DNA of 64,000 nt from NCBI RefSeq assembly GCF_000429505.1, contig NZ_KE386911.1:50596-114595 (forward strand), read 5' to 3'. The stretch is from Aliagarivorans taiwanensis DSM 22990. GTDB taxonomy: Bacteria; Pseudomonadota; Gammaproteobacteria; Enterobacterales; Celerinatantimonadaceae. Every line of letters begins with the position of its first letter. Within the stretch, counting starts at the first letter, position 1. The position numbers and the translations under genes were made by a program. The notes beneath the pieces were generated by a model. The model was not told the origin of the DNA. It was given only the letters and a program-made list of their open reading frames with translations, and searched no databases. Positions 8,524 through 18,600 of this stretch are shown here, one piece after another.

Positions 8524-10632
8524 TTACTGGCGCTGCCCTGCATATACCACGATAACCCGGCTATCGTCCTTCACGCGGCTAAAGGCGTAAGGCTGCTCAC
8601 TAATCACCTTGTGTTGTCCTGCGCCCACGGCGGTGTGCTTGTCGCGGAACTGACCCAGTGTTTGCCAGTGCTTCAGCAAGGCTTGGCGCTCAGGTTGCTT
8701 GTCTAGCTGCTCCCAGTTCATCAATGAGCGGGTTGGCGAATCGAAGGCATCAGTTAGCGGGCCGGCTGGGCGAGCGCTCTCATCGCCATAGTAGAGCTGA
8801 ACGCCACCGGGCATTAGCATCAGTGCACTACCGGCACCAGCTTGCAGCGGAATGTCTTCGTAGTTAGAGAAGAACAGCTTGGTGTCGTGCGAGCTGATGT
8901 AGGTCAGCATGTTGAAGCTGTCATCGCTGTTGATAGTATCGGCATAGCGCTGATAAATCGCATCGTTTTGCGCTAAACACTGAGCGCCACGTACCGCATC
9001 GCTGGCGTCGGCGTACTCAAAGTTAATCAAGCTGTCCATGCCATTGTCGAAGTAGAAATCACGATATACGCCGTGGTGCCACACCTCGCCCACCATCCAA
9101 AATGGCGCATCATCGACTTTCTTGTCGGGGTTTTCTGCTTTCCATTCCGCCAGAGCTGCGGTGGCGGACTCCTTCAGTTGCAACCAAGCCTCTGGCTCAA
9201 CATGCTTCACGGTGTCGGCGCGGAAGCCGTCTACACCAAAGTCACGTACCCAGCGGGTGTGCCACTCCACCAAGTAATCAAGCACGGTGTAGCCTTCGCG
9301 CTCAACCGCATTGGTATCGGGCTTGTTCTTGAGGATTGGCGGCAGACCGACATGCTTGGTGCTCTCAGTGAGCAGATCGGGCAAGCCCGCCAGATTCATG
9401 GTGATATCGTCGGCGCCGGGCTTGGTGTAACCGCCCATACCGGAACGCACCCAGTCTGGCCCCCACCACTTCTCGACCCAATCGCCGTGGTTCCAACGAA
9501 TGTAGTCGTTGTAGCGGTGCCAGTTCTCGCTGCGCTCTTTACGTGGCTGCCATTCATGCCAGTTCTCGGGCACGGGGGCGTTTTTCGGAATGGCGTCGAT
9601 GCCAGCGTTTTGCATGTCCAACATGGTGGGATAACCCACATGGTTGATCACCGTGTCCACCAATACGCGAATGCCGCGCTTGTGGGCCTCGTCAACAAAA
9701 CGTCCGAAGTCTTCTTCCGAGCCTAAGTTCGGGTCAATCTTGGTGAAATCCAGCGCCCAATAGCCGTGATAGCCATAAAATGGGAAGCTGCCCTTTTCGC
9801 CTCCGCCGATAAAGCCGTGGATCTGCTCAACAATCGGCGTCACCCAGATGGCATTCATGCCCAGCTCTTTGATGTAATCCAGTTTCTGGGTAATGCCACT
9901 GAAGTCGCCGCCATTAAAGGTGCCGATCTCTCGCTCACCATCGGCGCGGCGACCCAGCGGGTAATCGTTCGACTCATCGCCGTTATAGAAACGATCGGTC
10001 ATCACAAAGTAAACGCTGGCGTTATCCCAATGAAACTCGCTGGCCTTGGCACCAGCCGGCTCGAGCAACAACAAGCCACCACTCTCAGGTGCCGGCATCA
10101 TCGTTACCTTGCCTTGGGCTACCTTGGCGGTCTCACCGCTGTAGAAGTCTTTAACCATCTCACCGTTAGCGAATACCGACGAGACATCCACGGTAACCGG
10201 CTGGCCATCCCACGCGATACATTCCACCGCAGGTGGCGTGCGCTTGAAGGTAGACTTCTTGGCTTGGCGGGCAACCGATACGGTCAGTGGCTTAGCGCTG
10301 CTATCGAGGGTTAACAGGTAGTCACCGGCGAAGCGGATATTAAGCTCGAGGGCGGTTTCGCCACACTTTTCCAGTGCTAAGGGCTGAGAAAATCGCACCT
10401 TGGTATCTGGTGCGGCGCCCCAGGCGCAATCTTCGCCTGAGCCTTCAATAAAGATGGGGTAACGCTGCTTTTCCAACGACACTACGGCTTGCAATTGCTC
10501 ACCCTGCTGCTCAAAGCTCACCGCAGGCAACTCGCCCTCGGCAAAACGCACCTGATAGTCGGTCGCCCACGCAGTACCGACACTGCTACCTGCGACCATA
10601 AGACTTGAAACTAACCAACTAAGCGATTTCAC
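8524..10632 (-). CDS. malS: Secreted alpha-amylase, MalS type (GH13)
   Basis: 702 residues with an N-terminal signal peptide (cleavage near AWATDY), so a periplasmic or exported amylase that hydrolyses maltodextrins. An N-terminal region of about 200 residues precedes the (beta/alpha)8 barrel that begins near SVYFVMTDRFYNGD. Catalytic residues are visible: nucleophile D473 in GFRADTVKH, acid/base E516 in VGEVWHHG, and transition-state Asp D583 in ISSHD. Conserved region I is VDTVINHVG. The overall plan matches E. coli MalS (676 residues). The start is GTG with GGGAG 6 bases upstream. A LacI-type operator lies 100 bases upstream (10732-10747) and no other maltose gene is adjacent, so it is a stand-alone regulated gene. 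Confidence 0.9.
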   Translation of the reverse strand: MKSLSWLVSSLMVAGSSVGTAWATDYQVRFAEGELPAVSFEQQGEQLQAVVSLEKQRYPIFIEGSGEDCAWGAAPDTKVRFSQPLALEKCGETALELNIRFAGDYLLTLDSSAKPLTVSVARQAKKSTFKRTPPAVECIAWDGQPVTVDVSSVFANGEMVKDFYSGETAKVAQGKVTMMPAPESGGLLLLEPAGAKASEFHWDNASVYFVMTDRFYNGDESNDYPLGRRADGEREIGTFNGGDFSGITQKLDYIKELGMNAIWVTPIVEQIHGFIGGGEKGSFPFYGYHGYWALDFTKIDPNLGSEEDFGRFVDEAHKRGIRVLVDTVINHVGYPTMLDMQNAGIDAIPKNAPVPENWHEWQPRKERSENWHRYNDYIRWNHGDWVEKWWGPDWVRSGMGGYTKPGADDITMNLAGLPDLLTESTKHVGLPPILKNKPDTNAVEREGYTVLDYLVEWHTRWVRDFGVDGFRADTVKHVEPEAWLQLKESATAALAEWKAENPDKKVDDAPFWMVGEVWHHGVYRDFYFDNGMDSLINFEYADASDAVRGAQCLAQNDAIYQRYADTINSDDSFNMLTYISSHDTKLFFSNYEDIPLQAGAGSALMLMPGGVQLYYGDESARPAGPLTDAFDSPTRSLMNWEQLDKQPERQALLKHWQTLGQFRDKHTAVGAGQHKVISEQPYAFSRVKDDSRVIVVYAGQRQ

Positions 10633-10731
10633 ACGCTACTCCCTGCTGTTTTATATCGTTTTATCCGCTAATCAAATCAAAACTCACTGCAAGTTTCACG
10701 GTTAGCCGTACATCGCTTGCTAAAACTTTGA

Positions 10732-10747
10732 TTGACAGCGCTTTCAA
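10732..10747 (-). promoter_or_regulatory. Candidate LacI-family operator upstream of malS
   Basis: TTGACAGCGCTTTCAA is a 16-bp near-perfect dyad (7 of 8 positions match between half-sites) centred on GC|GC. This shape is typical of LacI/GalR-family sugar-responsive repressors. It sits 100 bases upstream of the malS start codon. No LacI-type regulator gene is in the window. Confidence 0.6.
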
Positions 10748-11073
10748 CCATACAGTCAAAATCTAGGCAATAAATTGAAGCAATGGCATCGCTAAGCTAT
10801 TTCATGCAGAAACAACAGCACACATTGCTAAAGACATAAATATATCGCAATTACTAACCCCTTTATCGTCATATTGCGACACGCCATTGCTAAATTTTCT
10901 CGCCATCAAGCAACCAAAGCAAACACATACTAATGCTAAGGCGATATACTGCTTGCACGGTAGGGGTTCGTAGCGACTCAGCAACATAAACCAAGTCATC
11001 ACTCAACTACGGCAGTTGCCGGATATATATGCTTGATTTATGATTGTCCGTCTATTTGTTCGCCCCCCATTAA

Positions 11074-11129
11074 TTTGGCAAAAATGTTTTGGCAAAACTG
11101 ATTCAGCAAATCTGAATTAGCAACACGCG
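11074..11129 (+). repeat. Four degenerate 14-bp direct repeats before leuC
   Basis: Units start at 11074, 11088, 11102 and 11116: TTTGGCAAAAATGT, TTTGGCAAAACTGA, TTCAGCAAATCTGA, ATTAGCAACACGCG. The first two agree at 12 of 14 positions and all four share GCAA at the same offset. Overlapping them, ATTCAG-CAAAT-CTGAAT (11101-11117) is a perfect 6+6 inverted repeat. The array ends about 63 bases before the leuC start and may be an operator or activator array. Confidence 0.6.
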
Positions 11130-11192
11130 AATAAAAGCAAACACGCATGTAAGCACCAGGAGAGCACCGTCGAGGTGCCAGTGAAGGAAGCA

Positions 11193-12596
11193 ATGAAAAA
11201 GACCATGTATCAAAAGATATGGGATGCCCATCTGGTTCATCAGCCAGAAGGAAGCGCAGCCCTGTTGTATGTCGATCGCCACTTAATGCATGAAGTGACC
11301 AGCCCACAGGCGTTTGAAGGCCTGCGGATCGCCAACCGCCCGGTGCGTAACTCTCACAGTATTCTGGCCACCATGGACCACTGCGTACCTACCAAGGTTG
11401 AAGAGCGCGCGACCCTGCCTGATCCTATCGGTAAAAAGCAGATCGAAGTAATGGCGCAAAACTGTGCCGACAACGACATCAACCTGTACGACATGAACAG
11501 CGCCAATAACGGTGTGATTCATATTGTGGTCCCTGAGCATGGCTTCGTTCACCCGGGTATGGTGGTGTGCTGTGGCGATAGCCACACCGCAACCCACGGT
11601 GCCTTTGGTGCCCTGGCCTTCGGTATCGGTACCTCTGAGGTTGAGCACATCATGGCCACTCAGACCATCCAACAGAAGCAATCTAAAACCATGCTGGTGA
11701 AAGTGGATGGCGAGCTAAGCCCATTCGCGACCGCCAAAGACATCGTACTGGCGATTATCGGTAAGATTGGTACAGCCGGTGGTACTGGCTACGTGATTGA
11801 GTTCGCCGGTTCTGCCATTGAAGCGTTGACCATGGAAGGCCGTATGACCGTGTGTAACATGGCCATCGAAGGTGGAGCCCGTGCCGGTCTGATTGCCCCT
11901 GACCAGAAAACCATCGACTTCCTGAACGGCAAAGAGTTTGCGCCAAGCGAAGAGCATTGGGACCAAGCGGTTGAGTACTGGCTGTCACTGAAGAGCGACG
12001 ACGGTGCTGAGTACGACGCAGTGGTTGAACTGAACGCTGCCGATATCGCCCCACAAGTGACTTGGGGTACTTCGCCTGAGCAAGTACTGCCAGTCGATGC
12101 GGTACTGCCAGAGCCAAGCCAAATCAACGACTTGATCAAATCTCAAGCCGCTGAAAGCGCGCTAAAGTACATGGGCCTAAAAGCCGGTCAGAAGATGACC
12201 GATGTAGGCGTTGATGTGGTATTCGTCGGTTCTTGTACCAACGGCCGTATCGAAGACTTCCGCGCAATTGCAGAAGTCAGCAAAGGCAAAAAAGTTGCCG
12301 ATGGCGTACAAGCTATCGCCGTACCGGGCTCTTACCCTGTAAAAGCTCAAGCTGAAGCGGAAGGCATCGACAAGGTGCTGATTGAAGCGGGCTGGGAATG
12401 GCGTGAGCCGGGCTGTTCAATGTGTTTGGCGATGAACGGCGATTACCTGCAACCTGAGCAGCGCTGCGCTTCTACCTCCAACCGTAACTTCGAAGGCCGT
12501 CAGGGCAAGGGTGGACGTACCCACCTGGTATCCCCTGCAATGGCAGCCGCTGCTGCTATCGAAGGTAAGTTCGTTGATCTACGCAGCTGGAAATAA
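11193..12596 (+). CDS. leuC: 3-isopropylmalate dehydratase large subunit
   Basis: 467 residues from the ATG at 11193, chosen because AAGGA lies about 5 bases upstream and the protein then begins [13 protein letters not shown] like other LeuC. It isomerises 2-isopropylmalate to 3-isopropylmalate with LeuD in leucine synthesis. The [4Fe-4S] cluster cysteines are in VGSCTNGR and [10 protein letters not shown]; the aconitase-type [14 protein letters not shown] and [13 protein letters not shown] motifs are intact. It is the first gene of a leuC-leuD-synthase operon, 25 bases before leuD. Confidence 0.95.
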   Translation: MKKTMYQKIWDAHLVHQPEGSAALLYVDRHLMHEVTSPQAFEGLRIANRPVRNSHSILATMDHCVPTKVEERATLPDPIGKKQIEVMAQNCADNDINLYDMNSANNGVIHIVVPEHGFVHPGMVVCCGDSHTATHGAFGALAFGIGTSEVEHIMATQTIQQKQSKTMLVKVDGELSPFATAKDIVLAIIGKIGTAGGTGYVIEFAGSAIEALTMEGRMTVCNMAIEGGARAGLIAPDQKTIDFLNGKEFAPSEEHWDQAVEYWLSLKSDDGAEYDAVVELNAADIAPQVTWGTSPEQVLPVDAVLPEPSQINDLIKSQAAESALKYMGLKAGQKMTDVGVDVVFVGSCTNGRIEDFRAIAEVSKGKKVADGVQAIAVPGSYPVKAQAEAEGIDKVLIEAGWEWREPGCSMCLAMNGDYLQPEQRCASTSNRNFEGRQGKGGRTHLVSPAMAAAAAIEGKFVDLRSWK

Positions 12597-12621
12597 GTCA
12601 CTGACAAGTTGGAGTTAAACC

Positions 12622-13239
12622 ATGGAAGCATATAAGAAACATTCGTCGGTGGCCGCGGTAATGAACCGTAGTAACGTGGATACCGACCAGATCATCCCAA
12701 AACAATTCTTGAAGAAAGTTGAGCGTAGCGGCTTTGGCGTGCACCTGTTCCACGACTGGCGCTACCTGGAAGACGGCAGCGACAACCCTGAGTTCGAGCT
12801 GAACCGCCCTGAGTTTAAAGGCGCCAAGATCTTGGTGGCCGGCGACAACTTCGGTTGTGGTAGCTCACGCGAGCACGCCCCTTGGTCGATTGCCGATTAC
12901 GGCTTCAACACCATTATCTCAACCAGCTTCGCCGACATCTTCTTCAATAACTGCTTTAAGAACGGCATCCTGCCTATCAAAGTGGATACCGACACCCTTA
13001 AAGCATTGATGGACGAAGTGGAAGCCAACCCCGGCATTGAGATCACCGTCGATTTGGCTTCACAGCAGATCAGTTCCCCGGGCGGCCAAGCCATCAGCTT
13101 TGATGTTGACCCCTTCCGTAAAGACACCCTGCTTAAAGGCCTAGACGATATCGGCTGGACCCTGCAGTTTGAAGACAAGATCAGCGAGTACGAAGTACAG
13201 CATCGCCAGCAGCTACCTTGGCTGTGGCCGAGTGCTTAA
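12622..13239 (+). CDS. leuD: 3-isopropylmalate dehydratase small subunit
   Basis: 205 residues. Swivelling-domain subunit completing the LeuCD enzyme: N-terminal NRSNVDTDQIIPKQFL and the FGCGSSREHAPW loop are the family signatures. The Shine-Dalgarno sequence TTGGAG precedes the ATG. It lies directly after leuC and is followed by an 18-base perfect palindrome before the next gene, which may tune expression of the downstream synthase. Confidence 0.95.
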   Translation: MEAYKKHSSVAAVMNRSNVDTDQIIPKQFLKKVERSGFGVHLFHDWRYLEDGSDNPEFELNRPEFKGAKILVAGDNFGCGSSREHAPWSIADYGFNTIISTSFADIFFNNCFKNGILPIKVDTDTLKALMDEVEANPGIEITVDLASQQISSPGGQAISFDVDPFRKDTLLKGLDDIGWTLQFEDKISEYEVQHRQQLPWLWPSA

Positions 13240-13271
13240 TCCCCGTCACTCCTGCAATAGCAATAATAAGT

Positions 13272-13289
13272 GCGGCGCTTAAGCGCCGC
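13272..13289 (+). terminator. Intercistronic hairpin leuD / synthase gene
   Basis: GCGGCGCTT|AAGCGCCGC is a perfect 9+9 palindrome starting 33 bases after leuD, followed by CTTTCA rather than a long U-run. It is more likely an attenuating or RNA-processing hairpin than a full terminator. It also makes an upstream GTG start for the next gene unlikely. Confidence 0.5.
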
Positions 13290-13314
13290 CTTTCAACATA
13301 ATGAGATGTGGTTT

Positions 13315-14862
13315 ATGGAGCCAAACCGCTCGATAGAGATAATGGACACTACCCTGCGCGATGGCGAGCAAACCCATGGCGTATCCTACTTCCCCGAAGA
13401 AAAAGTCAGCATCGGCAAAGCCTTACTGCAAAACCTAAAAGTTGATCGTATCGAAGTAGCCTCAGCGCGGATCTCCGATGGCGAGCAAGCGGCGGTGAAA
13501 AAGCTCACCGACTGGGCCAGCGATGAGGGCTTGGTTGAGCGCATCGAGATCCTAGGCTTTGTCGATGGCAATAAGAGTGTCGACTGGATTGTCGACGCTG
13601 GTGCCAAGGTGATCAACCTGCTGACCAAAGGCAGCCTTAATCACTGCCAGAATCAGCTCAAGAAAAGCTTGGAACAGCATCTGGCCGATATCGCCGCCAC
13701 CATCGACTACGCCAAGACTCGAGGCCTGACCGTAAATGTCTATCTCGAGGATTGGTCAAACGGTTATGCCGACAGCCCAGAATACGTCTATGAGCTGATG
13801 GAAGGCCTGCTACAACATGATATCCAGCATTACATGTTGCCGGATACCCTCGGCGTGATGACCCCCGATGAGGTCTTTGCCAGCCTGTCCGATATGCAAA
13901 GCCGCTTCCCCAATGCCTGCTTCGATTTCCACCCTCACAACGATTATGGCCTGGCTACAGCCAACGCTATGGCGGCCGCGCGAGCCGGTGTCAGCGCCCT
14001 GCACTGCACCATGAACTGCTTGGGCGAGCGCGCTGGTAACGCCTCGCTAGCTGAGGTGGTAGTGGTACTTAAAGACAAGATGGGATTCGCGCTGCAAGTT
14101 AACGAGAAAGAGATCCATAACCTGGCCAAGTTGGTAGAGAGCTTCTCCGGCAAACGGCTGGCGGCCAACGCACCGATTGTCGGCGCCGATGTGTTTACCC
14201 AAACCGCCGGGATCCACGCCGATGGCGATCAAAAGGGTAACCTATATCATACCGAACTCAGCCCTGAGCGCTTTGGCCGTGAACGCAGCTATGCCTTGGG
14301 CAAAATGGCCGGTAAGGCCTCGGTGCTGAAAAACCTGGAAGCGATGGATATTGAGCTCTCCGCTGAAGACCAGAAAAAGCTACTGAATAAGGTGGTTCAG
14401 TTGGGCGATCAGAAGGCGACCATCACTCCCTATGATCTGCCGTTTATCATTGCCGATATTATGGAGAGCAACGATTTCTCCCATATCGAGCTGCTGAACT
14501 GCTCGATTACCTCGGGCCTTGAACTGGAATCCTCTGCCAACATTCGCTTGCGGGTTTTGGATGAGATCTACAAAAGCTCCGGCCACGGTAATGGCGGCTT
14601 TGACGCCTTTATGAAGGCGCTGCAAGAGCCCTTGGCCAGTGCCGGTATTGAGATGCCAGAGCTGTTGGACTTTGAGGTGCGCATTCCTCCCGGTGGTCAA
14701 ACCAATGCACTCACCGAGTGTGTGATCACCTGGCAGGGCCAAGATGCCAGCTTCCGCAGCCGCGGCGTACATGCCAACCAGGTATTTGCAGCAGTTCAAG
14801 CGACCCTGCGTATGCTTAACGTCAGGCTACACCGCCAAGTCGAAGGGCCATCTGGTCGCTAA
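13315..14862 (+). CDS. Alpha-isopropylmalate/citramalate synthase family protein (LeuA2-like)
   Basis: About 516 residues from the ATG at 13315 (MEPNRSIEIMDTTLRDGEQT). The DRE-TIM metallolyase domain is clear: DTTLRDGEQ and the metal ligands in DFHPHNDYGLA, with GERAGNASL and AGIHADGDQKGNLY. A C-terminal LeuA-type dimerisation/regulatory domain follows (from about HIELLNCSI to VRLHRQVEG). It resembles the synthases found in Bacteroidetes leu operons more than enterobacterial LeuA. Reaction: acetyl-CoA condensation with 2-ketoisovalerate (leucine) or pyruvate (isoleucine via citramalate); the position next to leuCD fits either, since LeuCD serves both pathways. No canonical leuA is in the window. 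Sequence alone does not settle the substrate. Confidence 0.8.
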   Translation: MEPNRSIEIMDTTLRDGEQTHGVSYFPEEKVSIGKALLQNLKVDRIEVASARISDGEQAAVKKLTDWASDEGLVERIEILGFVDGNKSVDWIVDAGAKVINLLTKGSLNHCQNQLKKSLEQHLADIAATIDYAKTRGLTVNVYLEDWSNGYADSPEYVYELMEGLLQHDIQHYMLPDTLGVMTPDEVFASLSDMQSRFPNACFDFHPHNDYGLATANAMAAARAGVSALHCTMNCLGERAGNASLAEVVVVLKDKMGFALQVNEKEIHNLAKLVESFSGKRLAANAPIVGADVFTQTAGIHADGDQKGNLYHTELSPERFGRERSYALGKMAGKASVLKNLEAMDIELSAEDQKKLLNKVVQLGDQKATITPYDLPFIIADIMESNDFSHIELLNCSITSGLELESSANIRLRVLDEIYKSSGHGNGGFDAFMKALQEPLASAGIEMPELLDFEVRIPPGGQTNALTECVITWQGQDASFRSRGVHANQVFAAVQATLRMLNVRLHRQVEGPSGR

Positions 14863-14868
14863 ATACCA

Positions 14869-14898
14869 AGCATACTGCCTTTATCGAGGCAGTATGCT
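14869..14898. terminator. Hairpin between the leu synthase gene and the convergent lipoprotein gene
   Basis: AGCATACTGCCT (14869-14880) and AGGCAGTATGCT (14887-14898) form a perfect 12-bp stem with a 6-base loop between convergent genes. There is no U-tract on either side, so termination efficiency is uncertain. Confidence 0.55.
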
Positions 14899-14917
14899 CT
14901 CCCCCGCGCTAGCATTA

Positions 14918-15556
14918 TTAGTTAATCGTCGACAGGTAGCGGCCGCCTTCTAAGCTGACTCGCGCTAACACCTTCACCGCAAGATTCAGATCCGAACCCA
15001 AACGCGAGTTCTGCCGCTTAATATCTTCTAACACCCGCTTGCTGGGGTAGCGCTCCAATAAACGCTCCTGTTCAGCGATTCGGGCAGCGATATCGTCCAG
15101 CAAAACTACCGCGTCTTGGGCAAGGTCGGAGAGTTTATCAGCGCCGTCTCGAAGCTCTTGGTAACGAGGGTTAGCAGAATCGGTGCGCTCGAATACATCG
15201 TTCAATCGAAGTTCAAGCCGGTAAACGCTGTCGCGGTATAGCTTGCTGCTCTTATCGGCGCGTTCTCGGTAGCTTGCCAGTTCCTGGCTGCCACGCTCAA
15301 CGCTGCTAGCAGCGCTCAGGCCATCAATCAGTTGGGTGAACCGTTGGGTATCGATAGCCAGCAAGCGGCTAACCTCGGCGAAGCGTTCCACCTCTGAGAA
15401 CAGGATCTGCGCGGCGGTATCAGCGGCTAGTGGCTCAGAAGGTTCGCTCGAGATTTGGCTGGCGACAGAGTCATTGGCCGGGCTGTCGCCGGTGGAAGAA
15501 CAGCCGCTCAGCGCCATCACAACGGCCGTCGTGTAGAGAACTCGTTTATTTAACAT
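14918..15556 (-). CDS. Uncharacterised helical lipoprotein
   Basis: 212 residues. The N-terminus (MLNKRVLYTTAVVMALSGC) is a lipoprotein signal peptide with lipobox LSGC and modified Cys19; Ser-Ser at +2/+3 predicts outer-membrane sorting. The mature part is almost entirely charged and helical with likely coiled-coil segments (for example LELRLNDVFERTDS and IAARIAEQERLLERYPSK). I do not recognise a family. It lies 45 bases downstream of the TPR-GAF-GGDEF gene on the same strand and may be co-transcribed with it. Confidence 0.7.
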   Translation of the reverse strand: MLNKRVLYTTAVVMALSGCSSTGDSPANDSVASQISSEPSEPLAADTAAQILFSEVERFAEVSRLLAIDTQRFTQLIDGLSAASSVERGSQELASYRERADKSSKLYRDSVYRLELRLNDVFERTDSANPRYQELRDGADKLSDLAQDAVVLLDDIAARIAEQERLLERYPSKRVLEDIKRQNSRLGSDLNLAVKVLARVSLEGGRYLSTIN

Positions 15557-15601
15557 CGCTATTATTATTGTTTGGTTTGACGCTAGTGTACTGAAAGCAG
15601 G

Positions 15602-18600
15602 TTACGCAATAAAGACGCAACCCTTGCCGGCAGCCTTGGCGTGATAGAGAGCGGCATCTGCTTGTTTTAGCAGCACGCTTGCCGAATCTGAGTGCTCATC
15701 CGATTCCGCAATGCCCACCGAGCAGCCGAGCCGGGGAATACGCTCACTCGACATATGGGTTACTACCAACAACTCAGGCACAAAGTAGCCGCGCTCGGCA
15801 AGGCGTTCAAGGATCCGCTCCACCACCGATTGGGCTTGCTGCTGAGTCGTGTTCTTAAAGGCAATCACAAACTCATCGCCGCCCCAACGCGCGGCGATAT
15901 CGTGCTCACGTAGGCTGTCTTGCAGCAAGGTGGCGAACCACTGCAATACCTTGTCGCCCGCATCGTGGCCAAGGCGGTCGTTGATCTCTTTAAAGTTATC
16001 CAGATCGACATAGGCCACAGAGAAGCGCTGCTGATCTTCGAGCATCTGCGCCAAATGGCCGTGCATCGCGCTGCGATTTAGCAGCCCGGTTAAGCCATCG
16101 GTGCTGGACATCTTAAGTAATTGGCGTTGATGGCGGGCTTGCAGCAGCTGGGTGCCCAACTGTTGGGCCAACAGCATCAGGATCTCCTCATCCTGCTGGT
16201 CAAAATAGCGACTGCCGTTGGTGTTGGTTAAACACAGCACCGCCCGCCCCTGCTCGTTATCGTATAGGCTGAGGCAGAACACTGCGTTGTAGCGGGCTCG
16301 CAGGCCCGATTTAACACTCAAAGGCATTTGCTCAAGTAAACGCCCTTGCTCATTGGCGTGATAACGCGCCAAGTACGGGGCTAACTCAACGGTTTCTTGG
16401 TTGTGTCCATAGTGGCACCAAGGAATATACTCCTCACCTCGATAGCGCAAAATCGAGGCGCGCTGCAGGTTGAAGTTATCACAGATAAGCTTCAGCGCAG
16501 ATTCCGCCAGCTGCTTAGGCACGCGAATGCGCGCCGCCAAATCATGCAGCTGGGATATCAGACGAAACTCCCGCAGGCGCTGATTGGCCGCGGTCAACTT
16601 GGCCGAGAGCCGTGCAGCCTCCACCAGGCTCTTCATCCCAAGGTCTACTGTCGGTAGCTCGACTGGCACCGGCAGCTCATCGGAGTAGACTGCTTCACAA
16701 GCGTCTATCTTCTGCTGCACATAGGTAAACGCAACACCCAGCTGCTTAAGCTGGAAGGTCGCGCATATCTCATGGCAGTTGGCGAGCAGCTGCTGCGCCG
16801 CGTCCCACTCAGAGAGTTGCGATAGCACCAACAGCTGCTCCATATAGCACTGCGGCACCAAACGAGAGTCGAGATCAATCACCGAGCCTAACAGCTGAGG
16901 CGTGCCTTCAAAACACTGTAGGGCCTGCTGCAAATGGCCTTGCTCCGCAAACAAACCGCCTCTAAGCATCGAGCCCATAAACTCGCCAGTTTTTGAGGGG
17001 CCAAATGGCAGTCCATCGATTTTGTCCAGGCAGTGCTTAGCGCTACTCAGCTCATGCAAACGCACATGGCACATCCCCTTGAGGGTGAGTACATCGTGCA
17101 GATTACGGAAGGGGAAATGGGTTAAACGCCGTATACGACAGATCTTCACCAAGTTATTGAGGATGTCGCAGGCGCGCTGATAGTCGCGCGCGCAATAAAA
17201 CAGCCAAGCGAAGTTATACAGAGTGACCAGTAGCTCACTATGTTCACTCAGCTCCCGCGCCTTAGAAAACGCCAACTTGTATTGCGTAAACGCTGTCTGA
17301 TAGTTCTCAGTGAGCGTATTAAAGTAGCCACTGCCGTTGTAGATCCGCACACATTCCATATCATCACCGAGCTTCTCGCGGATCTTCGAACTAACGGCAA
17401 AACAGCGCAAGGTATTGCGATAGTCGTTGAAGTAGGAGCAGATAATCCCCTTGCTGTGATAGCAGGCGGCGATCCCTTGGGTGTGGCCAATGGTGCGCGC
17501 CAAGCGAAGTGCCTGATCAGTCACGCTGCGCGCTTCACGTCCGGTAAGATCGTCATAAAAACGCAGATAAGAGTAGAAGTTACGCAGACAATAGAGCAGC
17601 GAACACGGCATATCTTGTTGTCGTAACTGGGTAACCAGACTGCGGAAGTCGTCCAGTGCAATGGGCGTACAGCTTTTATCATGGGCAAAAAAGCTGATAA
17701 ACAGTGCCTGTACCCGATTGTGCTGGTGAGAATTGCGCGCAGCAATCTGATAGGCAAAATCGGCGCTCTCCAGCGCCCGCTCAAAGCTTTGCAAACGCAC
17801 GTAACAGAGGCTGCTTAGCAGTTGAACCATACACAGCTGCTGTGGGTAGTGTTCCAGCAGATCGGTTTCCTGAATCAACTTGAGCTGGTTCAGCGCTTGT
17901 TCGCACTCCCCTTGATTTACCAGTGCTTCCGATAAATTCAGATGTAAGGTGAGCAGTTGCCGTTTATTCCAACGCTCCGGCTCACTCAGGCACTGTCTGG
18001 CCGCCAGCTCAGCCTCTGGCCACGCCATCAGCTGAAGGTTCTGCATCACCAGTTCCGGCTCGATATCACTGAAGTACTCTAGCCGCCGTTTGCGCAGCGC
18101 CGAGCAATTGGCAGGCGGCGCCTGCAAGGTGAAGTTGTCATCCACCCAATCGTGAAAATTGTCCCACACCTCGTCTTCTTGGCGAGTCGAGAAACTGGCT
18201 GAGGCGTCCATACCAACCATCAGCCACAATGTCTTTTTCAGCGGGAATTCGCTTAGACTGCGCAGCCACAACAGGCTGGAATGAGATAAGTGCTCGCCGC
18301 CTTCGATAGCGATAACAGCGTTGTCTTCAAACACCTCGTCCATCAGCGCAGTTAGCGCTTGGAACATTAACCCCTGTTCAAAGCTTAAATCTTCGAGGAT
18401 GGCAAGCTCATCACGCACCACCACGCGACCGTCCAACCAGTTGCTCAGCGCTTGTTGGATCGGGATATACTGGGTCACGCTGTGTGCCAGCGTATCTACA
18501 TCCAAGCGTTGGCGATGGACCTCGCGGCGCAGCAAAGGTAGCAAGCCCGCCATTGGCGAGGTCATAGCCGAACTATTTAGCTGAATCGGCCAAAACGGAC

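Larger units (their letters stand above)
10633..11192. other. 560-base divergent regulatory region malS / leuC
   Basis: AT-rich region between the divergent malS and leuC genes. It contains a LacI-type operator near malS (10732-10747) and a short tandem repeat with a dyad near leuC (11074-11129). I looked for a leucine-rich leader peptide or attenuator before leuC and did not find one. Short minus-strand frames inside it show no family resemblance. Confidence 0.6.

Noticed and set aside
11003..11192. Possible leucine leader peptide/attenuator before leuC
   Set aside because: No short frame with a Leu codon run and no terminator-type hairpin with U-tract was found.
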